Shown here: piece after piece, positions 43,542-52,137 of the stretch
Position numbering within the stretch: the stretch's first letter is position 1
How the letters are laid out: each line of letters starts with the position of its first letter
Assembly: GCA_046294735.1 (NCBI GenBank)
Contig: JBKBKB010000006.1
Span: 1 to 64,000, forward strand
DNA from: 34-65-8 sp046294735
GTDB lineage: Bacteria; Pseudomonadota; Alphaproteobacteria; Sphingomonadales; Sphingomonadaceae
Direction of reading: 5' to 3'
Length of the DNA: 64,000 nucleotides
Notes under the pieces: model-generated
Told to the model about the DNA's origin: nothing
Seen by the model: only the letters and a program-made list of their open reading frames with translations
Database searches by the model: none
Translations under genes and position numbers: made by a program

Positions 43542-44440
43542 TTGGTTTCGGCTTCCCTAGCCAACCGATCTGCCAATCGCATAGAGCCTTTCGCTGAATA
43601 GGCCATGCAAGCCCGCGGTTGAATCATCGGTTGGGCACCAGACAGTCGTTCAAGAAGCGCGCTTTGTCCGGGATGGGGGGTGAGTAGCAAGTCGCACGGC
43701 AATGCCTCGATTACGCGCAGCCCTTCGCGGGCTGCCTCTACCCGCGCAGGGTGGTCACTGAAATGATACTCGTCAGTTGAAATCGTGCTGTTTGAATCGG
43801 CGTAGGCAATGGTCAGGCAAGCGCCGCTCTCGCAACTGCGCCAGGTCCAGCTGGTCGACCCGGGCGAGTGGACCGGGTTCGCGTGGATGGTGAACACGGT
43901 ATTCCCAACTTGCAGCGCCTGGCGGTGCCCCAGCACGCGGTTAACCTTGACCGGCTTCATCGGTTCCTTCGCCAGCCACGACACCTGGGGATCATCACTG
44001 GCTGGTTGACCGGTCCGCATGACTTCTACCGCGCCGGTACCTGTAACGAGATGCGCGCCGGTTTCCTTCAGCAGTTTGTCCATGCCGCCAACATGATCGA
44101 AGTGCTCGTGCGTCATCAGCACCCACTTTATCTGACGAGGATCGAAGCCCAGTGCTCTGACGTTGGCAAGCACATGCGGCGCGGCATCGGCAGGGCCAGT
44201 ATCGATCAGAACGAGTCCACCGGTGGTTTCGATCAAAAGGACTGTGATCCCGCAAGTCCCAACGTACCAGGTATGCCCGTGGATATGGGCGGGCGGAGCC
44301 GGATCGGACCAGCCATCGCGGTCACCGCAGGCGCCAGCAATATCCTTGCTTGCAGAAGCTGAGCGCTGGCTGGTTGTCGATGGCGGAACGACGCCGAGCA
44401 GGGCAAGCGACGCAAGGGCGATGAGCGTTTTACCGAACAT
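43538..44440 (-). CDS. Subclass B3 metallo-beta-lactamase
   Basis: 300 residues with a signal peptide, so periplasmic. All B3 zinc ligands are present: His111, His113 and His191 for one zinc, Asp115, His116 and His256 for the other, in THEHFDH, VHSPGSTSW and TPHPG. This set is specific to true B3 enzymes (L1-like) rather than general MBL-fold hydrolases. Such enzymes hydrolyse penicillins, cephalosporins and carbapenems; activity here is inferred. ATG 44440 has GGAG 6 nt upstream and lies inside the 3' end of the SDR gene (11-bp overlap). No regulator is adjacent. Environmental sphingomonads often carry intrinsic B3 enzymes. Confidence 0.92.
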   Translation of the reverse strand: MFGKTLIALASLALLGVVPPSTTSQRSASASKDIAGACGDRDGWSDPAPPAHIHGHTWYVGTCGITVLLIETTGGLVLIDTGPADAAPHVLANVRALGFDPRQIKWVLMTHEHFDHVGGMDKLLKETGAHLVTGTGAVEVMRTGQPASDDPQVSWLAKEPMKPVKVNRVLGHRQALQVGNTVFTIHANPVHSPGSTSWTWRSCESGACLTIAYADSNSTISTDEYHFSDHPARVEAAREGLRVIEALPCDLLLTPHPGQSALLERLSGAQPMIQPRACMAYSAKGSMRLADRLAREAETK

Positions 44441-45155
44441 AGCTCGCTCCGTTCGCATCGATGGTCGCGCCGGTCATGCTCTCGGGGGCATCGAGAACGC
44501 AGAACACGGCGATCTGGGCGATTTCCTCCGGTTCGGCCACCCGGCCCAGCGGGATGTCCGCCAGCAGGCCGGGGCCACCCCGACTCGCCAGGTAGTCGCC
44601 CGCCATTGCAGTGTCGGTGAAGCCGGGCGTGATCGCGAAGCTGAGGATTCCCTCGCTGGCATATTGCCGAGCGATGGTCTTGTGCATCGCCAGCATCCCG
44701 CCCTTGGCGGCGGCATAGTGCCAGTGCGCAGGCGAGTCGCCCCGGTGCCCGGCACGGCTGGCGATGTGGACGATCCGCCCGCCCCTGAAACCGTCTTTGG
44801 CTCCGCGTTCCTGCCAGTGCCGCACCGCGAACCGGCTGAGCTGCGCAGCCGAGGTGAGGTTGACTCTCAGGGTATCCTCCCACGCATCGAGCCATTCGAT
44901 GTCCGACCGGTCGAGCGCGTTGGCTTCAAACAGGCCGTGGTTGTTGACCAGCACGTCAATGGCGCCGCCTGCACGATCGAGCGCTTCTTCCCACAGCAGG
45001 GCCGGGCCTTGTGGGTCGGCCAGGTCGGCCCCGATGGTCTGTTCATCATAGGCGAGGCGCCCATGGCCGATCACGCGAATGCAGCGCGATTCAAGCTGTT
45101 CGCGAATGGCAGCGCCGATACCTCGGCTCGATCCGGTGACGAGAATGCAGGTCAT
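44430..45155 (-). CDS. SDR family oxidoreductase
   Basis: 241-residue classical SDR: TGSSRGIG cofactor motif at 7-14, NNHG in place of the common NNAG, and catalytic Ser and Tyr-x3-Lys in IASRAG and HYAAAKGG. The C-terminus ends with an ATIDANGASYVR strand. It is divergent from sdhC across 110 bp and overlaps the metallo-beta-lactamase start by 11 bp, so both are likely on one transcript. The substrate is unknown. Confidence 0.87.
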   Translation of the reverse strand: MTCILVTGSSRGIGAAIREQLESRCIRVIGHGRLAYDEQTIGADLADPQGPALLWEEALDRAGGAIDVLVNNHGLFEANALDRSDIEWLDAWEDTLRVNLTSAAQLSRFAVRHWQERGAKDGFRGGRIVHIASRAGHRGDSPAHWHYAAAKGGMLAMHKTIARQYASEGILSFAITPGFTDTAMAGDYLASRGGPGLLADIPLGRVAEPEEIAQIAVFCVLDAPESMTGATIDANGASYVR

Positions 45156-45266
45156 GCAAGCCGCTATCCGAAACTTTGCAAGCGGAGTCGAGGCTGCACG
45201 TTCTTGCCAGCAGCGTCATCTGCGCTAAGGGGGGTGCCAAACAGGGAAGAAGCGAGATTCACCGCC

Positions 45267-45647
45267 ATGGCCAACCGCCCGCTTTCGCCGCATCTCCAGA
45301 TCTGGAAATGGGGCCCTCACATGCTGGTTTCGATCCTGCACCGGGTGACCGGGGACGGGATGGCGCTGGTCGGCCTGTTCGTGCTGCTGTGGTGGCTGGG
45401 CGCGCTGGCCAGCGGTCCTGATTATTATGCCACTTTCACGGGCTACATCACGTCGCCGCTTGGGTATATCGTGCTGGTAGGCTTGAGCTGGGCCTTCTTC
45501 ACCCATCTGTGCAGCGGCCTTCGCCATTTCGTGATGGATATCGGGGCGGGGTACGATCTCGACACCAACCGGGTGTGGTCAATCGCTTCACCGGCTCTGG
45601 CCGTGGTGCTCACTGCGGGCTTCTGGGCCCTTGTTCTGCTTCGCTGA
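45267..45647 (+). CDS. sdhC: Succinate dehydrogenase cytochrome b556 subunit
   Basis: 126 residues with three membrane helices. The N-terminal RPLSPHLQIWKW and SILHRVTGDGM motifs (His-Arg for quinone/heme environment) and HLCSGLRHFVMD with the heme-ligand His are SdhC hallmarks. It anchors complex II and helps form the ubiquinone site. It opens the sdhC-sdhD-sdhA cluster, followed 12 bp later by sdhD. Confidence 0.96.
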   Translation: MANRPLSPHLQIWKWGPHMLVSILHRVTGDGMALVGLFVLLWWLGALASGPDYYATFTGYITSPLGYIVLVGLSWAFFTHLCSGLRHFVMDIGAGYDLDTNRVWSIASPALAVVLTAGFWALVLLR

Positions 45648-45659
45648 GGATTGATCGCC

Positions 45660-46046
45660 ATGGGTAACGGAACTTCGATCGGTAAAGTGCGCGGGCTCGG
45701 CTCGGCGCACCACGGTGCGCATCACTGGCTGCTGCAACGATTCACCGCAGTCGGCAACCTGGTGCTTTCGCTTTGGTTCGTCGCCAGCCTGCTGTTGCTG
45801 GGTGACCTGAGTCATGCAACCGTGACCGGATACCTGTCGCAGCCAGTTCCGGCGACGGCGATGTCACTGCTGATAGTCTCGGTGTTCTGGCATGCCCGGC
45901 TCGGCCTCCAGGTTGTGACCGAGGACTATATCCATACGCCCGGCAACAAGTTTGCCGTGATCACCCTGCTCAATCTCGCCACGCTGGGCGGGGCCGCATT
46001 CGGCCTGTTCTGCGTTGCCCGTCTCGCCCTTGGAGGAGCCGCCTGA
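45660..46046 (+). CDS. sdhD: Succinate dehydrogenase hydrophobic membrane anchor subunit
   Basis: 128 residues, three membrane helices. GSAHHGAHHWLLQRFTAVGNL and a later VFWHARLGLQVVTEDYIH with the heme-region His and the quinone-site Asp-Tyr identify SdhD. GAGGA sits 9 nt before ATG 45660. Its stop shares one base with the sdhA start (TGATG). Confidence 0.95.
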   Translation: MGNGTSIGKVRGLGSAHHGAHHWLLQRFTAVGNLVLSLWFVASLLLLGDLSHATVTGYLSQPVPATAMSLLIVSVFWHARLGLQVVTEDYIHTPGNKFAVITLLNLATLGGAAFGLFCVARLALGGAA

Positions 46047-47881
46047 TGGCCACCGCTGCAAACGCCGCTCCGGCATATAAGATTATCGACCACACCTACG
46101 ATGTCGTTGTGGTTGGAGCCGGTGGCTCGGGCCTGCGCGCAACAATGGGCGCGGCCGAGGCTGGCCTGAAGACGGCGAATATCTCCAAAGTTTTCCCGAC
46201 CAGGTCGCACACGGTGGCGGCCCAGGGCGGAATTGCCGCGAGCCTTGGCAACAACAGCCCGGATCACTGGACCTGGCACATGTTCGACACAGTTAAGGGA
46301 TCTGACTGGCTGGGCGACCAGGATGCCATCGAATACCTCGCACGCGAGGCTCCGGCGGCTGTGTACGAGCTTGAACATGCCGGGGTGCCGTTCAGCCGCA
46401 ACGAAGACGGGACGATCTACCAGCGCCCGTTCGGCGGGCATATGCAGAACATGGGCGAAGGCCCGCCGGTGCAGCGCACCGCCGCAGCGGCGGACCGGAC
46501 GGGCCATGCCATGCTCCATGCGCTCTATCAGCAGAGCCTGAAGTACGATGCCGATTTCTTCATCGAATACTTCGCCATTGACTTGATCATGCGCGGCGAG
46601 GGTGCGGACAAGCGCTGCGTCGGCGTGATCGCGATGTGCCTCGACGATGGCACCATCCACCGGTTCAAGGCGCATTCCGTGGTTTTGGCGACTGGCGGTT
46701 ACGGCCGGTGCTATTACACCGCAACCAGCGCCCATACCTGCACCGGTGACGGTGGCGGGATGGTGCTGCGGGCTGGCCTGCCACTCCAGGATATGGAGTT
46801 CGTTCAGTTTCATCCAACCGGCATCTACGGTGCCGGTGTGCTGATCACCGAAGGCGCGCGGGGTGAGGGCGGCTACCTGACCAACTCCGAAGGCGAGCGG
46901 TTCATGGAACGCTACGCCCCTTCGGCCAAGGATCTTGCCAGCCGCGATGTCGTGTCGCGTTCGATGGCGCTGGAAATGCGCGAAGGGCGCGGGGTCGGGC
47001 CGGAAGGCGACCATATCTACCTGCACCTCGACCATATCCCGGCTGAAACGCTGGCTCAGCGCCTGCCGGGCATCACCGAGAGTGGCAAGATTTTTGCCGG
47101 GGTCGACCTTACTCGCGAACCGCTGCCTGTGACGCCGACCGTCCACTACAACATGGGCGGCATCCCCTGTAACTACCACGGCCAGGTCGTGACCATCGGG
47201 CCCGACGGCAACCCGGATCACGTGGTGCCCGGCCTCTATGCCGTGGGCGAGGCAGCCTGCGTCTCGGTACATGGTGCCAACCGACTGGGTTCGAATTCGC
47301 TGATCGATCTCGTCGTGTTTGGACGGGCGACCGGTTTGCACCTCAAGGCCAACCTCAAGCCCGGCACTGCACATGACGAACTACCGCGCGACAGCGCCGA
47401 TTTCGCGCTCAGCCGGGTCGACCATTTCCGCCACGCCCAGGGCGGCTCGCCAACCGCGCGCGTGCGCGAGGAAATGCAGAAAGGCATGCAGAAGCACGCT
47501 GCCGTGTTCCGTGACAGCAGGCTGCTGGCTGACGGGGTGGACCTGCTCAAGAACGTCAACAAGCGGATGGAGGACATCCACGTCACCGACCGCAGCCTGA
47601 TCTGGAACAGCGACCTGATCGAGACGCTCGAACTCGACAACCTGATGGCCCAGGCCAATGTCACCATTGCCAGCGCCGCCAACCGCAAGGAAAGCCGCGG
47701 CGCCCACGCGCATGAGGATTTCCCTGATCGCGACGACAAGGAATGGATGAAGCACACCGTTGCCTGGTTTGACGGCTGGGGTGGACAAGGCGGCGGCGTA
47801 AAGATCGACTACCGCCCGGTCCACGAATACACGCTGACCGACGACATCGAGTACATCAAGCCGAAGAAGAGGGTGTACTGA
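46046..47881 (+). CDS. sdhA: Succinate dehydrogenase flavoprotein subunit
   Basis: 611 residues. FAD motif VVVGAGGSGLRA, the flavinylated His in TRSHTVAAQGG, the active-site FHPTGIYG and ITEGARGEGG, and GEAACVSVHGANRLGSNSLID are all intact. It oxidises succinate to fumarate in the TCA cycle and complex II. It ends the sdhCDA cluster: the iron-sulfur subunit gene sdhB does not follow, and downstream is the convergent tspO. Confidence 0.97.
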   Translation: MATAANAAPAYKIIDHTYDVVVVGAGGSGLRATMGAAEAGLKTANISKVFPTRSHTVAAQGGIAASLGNNSPDHWTWHMFDTVKGSDWLGDQDAIEYLAREAPAAVYELEHAGVPFSRNEDGTIYQRPFGGHMQNMGEGPPVQRTAAAADRTGHAMLHALYQQSLKYDADFFIEYFAIDLIMRGEGADKRCVGVIAMCLDDGTIHRFKAHSVVLATGGYGRCYYTATSAHTCTGDGGGMVLRAGLPLQDMEFVQFHPTGIYGAGVLITEGARGEGGYLTNSEGERFMERYAPSAKDLASRDVVSRSMALEMREGRGVGPEGDHIYLHLDHIPAETLAQRLPGITESGKIFAGVDLTREPLPVTPTVHYNMGGIPCNYHGQVVTIGPDGNPDHVVPGLYAVGEAACVSVHGANRLGSNSLIDLVVFGRATGLHLKANLKPGTAHDELPRDSADFALSRVDHFRHAQGGSPTARVREEMQKGMQKHAAVFRDSRLLADGVDLLKNVNKRMEDIHVTDRSLIWNSDLIETLELDNLMAQANVTIASAANRKESRGAHAHEDFPDRDDKEWMKHTVAWFDGWGGQGGGVKIDYRPVHEYTLTDDIEYIKPKKRVY

Positions 47882-47910
47882 CCCACTGAATGAGTTGCTT
47901 GGGTGAAAGT

Positions 47911-47942
47911 GCAGGAACGTATTCGGGCGCCCCTGCCTTTTT
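47911..47942 (+). terminator. Possible intrinsic terminator after sdhA
   Basis: GCAGG at 47911-47915 can pair with CCTGC at 47932-47936 around a 16-nt loop, followed by C and TTTTT. It lies 30 bp past the sdhA stop, before the convergent tspO. The stem is short, so the call is tentative. Confidence 0.45.
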
Positions 47943-47968
47943 CTGGACGGGCCAGTCAGAACGCTGGC

Positions 47969-48445
47969 TCAGCGCCCGCCGAAAGGTCGATTCAACTGAA
48001 CGATCTTCGCATTGAGCAGGGCGGCGAAGCTGACCCAGGCGAGATAGGGCACGATCAGCCAGCTCGCCAGGACTGACCATTCGCGCAGAAAGATGGTCAG
48101 GGACAGGACCGAAGCCCACAAGAAGGGCACTTCGATCAGCGCCCAATCGGGGCGTTCCAGCTTGAAGAACAGCGGTGACCATAGGAAGTGGCCGACGAAG
48201 TTGATGGCGTAGAGCGCAATCAGGAAGGTTTGCTCGGCTTCGGTGACCGTGCCGCGCCAGGCCAGCACGAAGGCCCATCCGGCCAGGCCGAGTATGATTG
48301 TCCAGGCCGGTCCGAACAGCCAGTTGGGCGGCTGCCAGGTGGGCTTTTGCAGGTTGTGATACCATGTGCCGATATTGGTCAGCAGGCCGCCAGCCCCGCC
48401 CAGGATCACGGCCCATGCAATGGCAAAGATGACTTCGAAGCTCAC
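47969..48445 (-). CDS. tspO: TspO/MBR family protein
   Basis: 158 residues with five membrane helices and the family motifs KPTWQPPNWLFGPAW (the W-x-P-P-x-W region), a central WSPLFF and a Leu/Trp-rich fifth helix. Bacterial TspO binds porphyrins and influences tetrapyrrole and stress physiology in alphaproteobacteria. It is single-gene, convergent with sdhA and divergent from the DCC protein. Confidence 0.94.
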   Translation of the reverse strand: MSFEVIFAIAWAVILGGAGGLLTNIGTWYHNLQKPTWQPPNWLFGPAWTIILGLAGWAFVLAWRGTVTEAEQTFLIALYAINFVGHFLWSPLFFKLERPDWALIEVPFLWASVLSLTIFLREWSVLASWLIVPYLAWVSFAALLNAKIVQLNRPFGGR

Positions 48446-48521
48446 CAGCGGATGGTAGGGGGCTGGTCAGGCAATGGCAATCGCGCCTTTCAATCGGTGT
48501 GGGCGCTTCCCATCTCCCGAT

Positions 48522-48920
48522 ATGTCAATCATGCACCCTCCGCCTATCCCCTCGATCGCTGACAGAGAGCAGCAGCGCCTGATCGTGTGGCATGACGGTT
48601 CCTGCCCGTTGTGCCAGCGCGAGATCGCGCTGATGCGGCGGCTGGATCGGCGCGGAGCCATCCGGTTTGTTGACGCCGCTGATCCAGCCGAGGCAGCGGC
48701 ATGCCCGATCGACCCTGCCCTGCTGCTCGCCCGGTTCCATGCACAAGAGGAGGGGCGCCTGCTGTCGGGAGCAGCAGCCTTTGCGGCGATGTGGCGTGCC
48801 ATTCCGCTCTTGCGACCGCTCGGGCTTGCCGCGCGCTTGCCGTTGGTTCTTCGTGTTCTGGAGCAGGCCTATGTCCGGTTCCTGCGTATCAGGCCCCGAT
48901 TGCAGCGCCTGCTCGGTTGA
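48522..48920 (+). CDS. DCC family thiol-disulfide oxidoreductase-like protein (DUF393)
   Basis: About 132 residues. VWHDGSCPLCQREIALM carries the D-x-x-C-x-x-C motif that names the family and FVDAADP follows, as in DUF393 proteins predicted to have a thioredoxin-like fold. The function is unproven. ATG 48522 and ATG 48474 are both open and neither has a good Shine-Dalgarno; I chose the shorter. It is convergent with the histidine kinase gene 8 bp away. Confidence 0.8.
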   Translation: MSIMHPPPIPSIADREQQRLIVWHDGSCPLCQREIALMRRLDRRGAIRFVDAADPAEAAACPIDPALLLARFHAQEEGRLLSGAAAFAAMWRAIPLLRPLGLAARLPLVLRVLEQAYVRFLRIRPRLQRLLG

Positions 48921-48928
48921 TCGCAGCC

Positions 48929-49960
48929 TCAGCCGACTTTTTGCTCGTCTTCGACATGCACCACGGAGACCTTTACCCCCGGATCGGTGGCGTCGGTTTC
49001 CACGGTCGCATCAAGTTGGTTTGCCAGGGCCTCCACGATGCTGGTGCCGAGGCCGGATTTGGCTTTCTTCAGCATTGCCGGGGTGCCGATGCCATCATCA
49101 CTTACAGACAGGGTCCAATCGGCCTTGTCGGCATGATAATCTACCAGGATCTTCCCGCCGCGTTCTCCGGGGAAGGCATGCTTGAGTGCATTGATGACCA
49201 GTTCGGTCACAATCAACCCCAGGCTGACCGAGATGTCGGCTTTCACCTTGCGGCTGTCGGAATGCAGGTCGATCGATACCAGCGCCTGATCATGGATCAT
49301 CGACGCTCCAAGGCTGGCGCAAAGCTCGGTGAAATAGTTGCGCAGCTCCACATCGCCGATCCGGGAGGCTGCCAGTTGCTGTTGCAGGGTGGCAATCGAC
49401 ATCACCCGATTGTGGGCATCGTGCAGGTGGCTGCGCACCTCGTCGGACTGGACACGGCGGGCGCTCTGCATCAGTACGCTTGCAATTATCTGCAGACTGT
49501 TGGCAACCCGGTGCTGCAGTTCCATCAGCAGGATGGCCTTTTCGCGCAGCAGGTCATCTTTTAGCTTTTCGCTGATCCGGGCCTCGGTAACATCGGATAT
49601 GGTCAGGAGCAGCCGGATGTTCTCTCCTGCCCCGTATGCCAGTCGCTGGGCGTTGAGGACCAGCCGGCGCGGCTCGGATTCCCCCTTCAGATCCATCTCA
49701 TAGGCTTCGATCCTGGCATGACCGGCCAAGGTTGCGCGGAGCAGAGAGCGCAATTGCGGCACGTCCCATTGGCCCCGGTCGAGCGTGAACAGTGGCTGGC
49801 CGGTCACAGCCCCTTCTTCCAGACCAAAGGCGCGAAAGAACGAGGCGCTGCAGGCAATCACTGTCATTTCTTCGTCAAGCAGCATGGCCGGCGCGGCTGA
49901 GGACGACAGGATCGCCAGCGCGAGGTTATGGGTGACATCGGGATTGGCGGATTGGTTCAT
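48929..49960 (-). CDS. PAS-HisKA_2 sensor histidine kinase
   Basis: 343 residues with no membrane segment: a PAS domain (about 15-125), a HisKA_2-type dimerisation domain with phospho-acceptor His150 in ELQHRVANSLQ, and an HATPase domain with the N box ELVINALKHAFPG, DDGIGTP and GLGTSIVEAL. This kinase class often signals to PhyR in the alphaproteobacterial general stress response, but no phyR, nepR or ecfG is nearby. AAAGGG precedes ATG 49960. A candidate GGAAC-N16-GGTT element lies about 130 bp upstream (50116-50092), one base from the EcfG-type consensus. Confidence 0.92.
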   Translation of the reverse strand: MNQSANPDVTHNLALAILSSSAAPAMLLDEEMTVIACSASFFRAFGLEEGAVTGQPLFTLDRGQWDVPQLRSLLRATLAGHARIEAYEMDLKGESEPRRLVLNAQRLAYGAGENIRLLLTISDVTEARISEKLKDDLLREKAILLMELQHRVANSLQIIASVLMQSARRVQSDEVRSHLHDAHNRVMSIATLQQQLAASRIGDVELRNYFTELCASLGASMIHDQALVSIDLHSDSRKVKADISVSLGLIVTELVINALKHAFPGERGGKILVDYHADKADWTLSVSDDGIGTPAMLKKAKSGLGTSIVEALANQLDATVETDATDPGVKVSVVHVEDEQKVG

Positions 49961-50167
49961 GGTTTGGCACCCTTTCGGGGTGTCCGGAGTGCCAGCGGGA
50001 GAGCAAGCGGATTCCGGCGGGGCTACGTCGTAATCCCCCTTGATAAGGGTCGTTTGGACCCGTCGAACTCCATATAACACACAACGCGGGAAACCTGCCA
50101 TCAATTCGCCGGTTCCCGGTGCCCGCTTGTACTCTTCGCGAACGGGACTGAGGATGTTTGGTCGAAC

Positions 50168-50788
50168 CTAGGTCCCACCGATCCGCCGCGCCCGAAGCAC
50201 CTTGACCGGCTGCGCGAGCATCTGGCCCTTCATCCAGCCTTCGCCCTTGTCGGGGTCGGGCGGCAGCGCGTGGATGGCCTCGACCACGTCCATGCCCTCG
50301 ACCACATAGCCGAACACGGCATAGCCGTTGCGCCAGACCGGATCGTCCGAAGCGGGGTCAGCATCGAGACCAGTCTGATCCTGCACCATGATCGAGAAGT
50401 CGCCATTGGCCGTGCCCGGCTCGCCCATTGCCATCGACAAGGCGCCGCGGGTGTGGCTAAGGCCAGTCACTGTGGTCGGCTCGTGCAGGATGCCGGGCAG
50501 CACGCGCTTCGGATCCCACTGGGTGCCACCCTGGATCAGCCCATTCGGGTGCGGCTCCCAATCAAGCTTCATGGCCCGGTAGAACACGATCCCGTCAAAC
50601 CGCTTTTCATCGACATAGCGCAGAAAGTTGGCGGCCGTGATCGGCGCGCGCTCGGTCTCGATCCGGACCTTGATCGTGCCCATGGTGGTCTCCAGCGCGA
50701 CCAGATCGGTGCGCGGCGCGGGCGGGTCCTGCGCGGCGAGCGGGGCGGCGAGGACGACGGCGAGAGCGAGGATGATTCGTTTCAGCAT
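50168..50788 (-). CDS. Peptidylprolyl isomerase, cyclophilin type, exported
   Basis: 206 residues with a signal peptide (MLKRIILALAVVLAAPLAAQ) and a cyclophilin domain: LETTMGTIKVRIETERAP, FYRAMK, IQGG, and GALSMAMGEPGTANGDFSIMV. It is a periplasmic folding catalyst. Several active-site positions differ from E. coli PpiA (for example LIQGGTQWDP), which is common in this branch. The start at 50788 is chosen to give the signal peptide. It lies 20 bp downstream of the FMN oxidase gene on the same strand. Confidence 0.9.
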   Translation of the reverse strand: MLKRIILALAVVLAAPLAAQDPPAPRTDLVALETTMGTIKVRIETERAPITAANFLRYVDEKRFDGIVFYRAMKLDWEPHPNGLIQGGTQWDPKRVLPGILHEPTTVTGLSHTRGALSMAMGEPGTANGDFSIMVQDQTGLDADPASDDPVWRNGYAVFGYVVEGMDVVEAIHALPPDPDKGEGWMKGQMLAQPVKVLRARRIGGT

Positions 50789-50808
50789 GCTTGCAGTGTG
50801 CCACCAAT

Positions 50809-51957
50809 TCATCGCCGGCGCAGCATTTCGCGGTTGAGCTGTTCAACCGCAGTCACCCCCATCAGCCGCATCCCGCGCTCGATCTCGTCCTTGAGCAGGG
50901 TCAGCGCGTGTTCGACCCCATTCTGGCCCGCCGCAGCGAGGGCATAGAGGTAGAGCCTTCCGCCCGATGCCGCGGTGGCTCCGGTGGCGAGCGCTTTCAG
51001 TACATGGGTACCGCGCCGCACGCCGCCGTCGCAGATTACCTCAATCTGCCCGCCGACGGCGTCGACGATTTCCGCCAACTGGTCGAACGGGGCCCGGCTG
51101 CCGTCCAACTGGCGCCCGCCGTGGTTGGAGACCATGATGGCGTCCGCCCCGATTTCGACCGCGCGGCGTGCGTCGGCTACGCTCATCACCCCCTTGAGGC
51201 AAAAGGTGCCGCCCCAGTCCTGCCGGATCCGTGCGGCGGTATCCCAGTCCATGCTGGTGTCGAGCATGGTGTTGAAATATTCCGCAATGCTCACCGCCTT
51301 TCCGGTGCCTTCGGCCACATGGCTGTCGAGGTTGGGCAAGCGGAACTTCTCGCGCAGCATATAGTCCAGCGCCCAGCGCGGGCGGGTGGCATAGGCCCAT
51401 AGCGCGCGGGGGGTGAACCGGGGCGGGGTGGTGAAGCCCGATCGCTGGCACCGCTCGCGCTTGCCGGACACGATGGTGTCGACGGTCAAGGCAATGGCAT
51501 CGAACTTGGCTACCCGACACCGCTCTATCATCGAAGTATTGAGCCCCTTGTCCTTGTGGACGTAGAGCTGAAACATTTTTGGGCCGCCGGTCAGCGCGGC
51601 GATTTCCTCAATGCTGACCGTCGCCAGGCTGGAAATGCCGAACCACAGGCCGAATTTCTCCGCCGCACGGGCAACAGCACGTTCGCCTTGCCAGTGGAAT
51701 ACGCGCTGGAGGGCAGTGGGGCTGAGCAAGAGCGGCAGCGCGCTTTGCCGGCCCATGATCGTGCAGCGGCTGTCGATTGCCTCGACCCCGGCGAGGACGT
51801 TGGGCACCAGGTCAACCTGGTCAAACGCAGCGGTGTTTCGACGCCTGGTGAGTTCGTCATCGGCAGCGCCGTCGATATAGTCGAACACCGGCCATGGCAG
51901 GTGGCGTTGCGCCAGTGTGCGGAGATCGGCGATGTTGTGACAGTCGGACAAGCGCAT
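50809..51957 (-). CDS. FMN-dependent alpha-hydroxy-acid dehydrogenase/oxidase (LldD-like)
   Basis: 382 residues of the FMN alpha-hydroxy-acid oxidase family: WPVFDYIDGAADDE near the start, SSLATVSIEEIA, FQLYVHKD, and the active-site SNHGGRQLDG with catalytic His and Arg, then CDGGVRRGTHVLKAL. E. coli LldD oxidises L-lactate, feeding electrons to quinone; the substrate here could be lactate or another 2-hydroxyacid. The C-terminal region reads ATAASGGRLYLYALA, slightly diverged from the usual GRPYLYGLA. Upstream lies the degraded blaI-blaR1 locus. Confidence 0.9.
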   Translation of the reverse strand: MRLSDCHNIADLRTLAQRHLPWPVFDYIDGAADDELTRRRNTAAFDQVDLVPNVLAGVEAIDSRCTIMGRQSALPLLLSPTALQRVFHWQGERAVARAAEKFGLWFGISSLATVSIEEIAALTGGPKMFQLYVHKDKGLNTSMIERCRVAKFDAIALTVDTIVSGKRERCQRSGFTTPPRFTPRALWAYATRPRWALDYMLREKFRLPNLDSHVAEGTGKAVSIAEYFNTMLDTSMDWDTAARIRQDWGGTFCLKGVMSVADARRAVEIGADAIMVSNHGGRQLDGSRAPFDQLAEIVDAVGGQIEVICDGGVRRGTHVLKALATGATAASGGRLYLYALAAAGQNGVEHALTLLKDEIERGMRLMGVTAVEQLNREMLRRR

Positions 51958-52029
51958 GAGCCGACTCTACCAGCCACATCGGCCTGAACCAATCCATTCA
52001 TACAGCCTTCTTGTCTCCATCCGTGATCG

Positions 52030-52047
52030 TTACGGCTTCAGACGTAA
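52030..52047. promoter_or_regulatory. Dyad TTACG-N8-CGTAA, possible relic BlaI operator
   Basis: A perfect 5-bp inverted repeat around an 8-bp spacer lies 22 bp upstream of the TTG start of the BlaI-like remnant. BlaI/MecI repressors bind dyads just ahead of their own genes, so the position fits. The exact sequence is not the classical TACA/TGTA box. Confidence 0.35.
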
Positions 52048-52068
52048 TCGCTTGAATGGGAGTGATCC

Positions 52069-52137
52069 TTGGCCGAACGCATCAGCGAAGCTGAACATGC
52101 CGAGATCGAGGCGCTGCTGAAGGAGCTGCGGTCATGA
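52069..52137 (+). pseudogene. blaI: BlaI/MecI-type repressor remnant (internally deleted)
   Basis: A 22-codon frame starting at TTG 52069, with GGGAG at 52058-52062 placed 6 nt upstream, reads Leu-Ala-Glu-Arg-Ile-Ser-Glu-Ala-Glu-His-Ala, then Glu-Ile-Glu-Ala-Leu-Leu-Lys-Glu-Leu-Arg-Ser. From memory of the family, the first part looks like the N-terminus of a BlaI-type winged-helix repressor and the second like its C-terminus, joined with the body missing. The stop overlaps the next start as ATGA, as in intact blaI-blaR1 operons. Confidence 0.5.

Noticed and set aside
45926..47374. 482-codon minus-strand frame opposite sdhA
   Set aside because: Shadow of sdhA.
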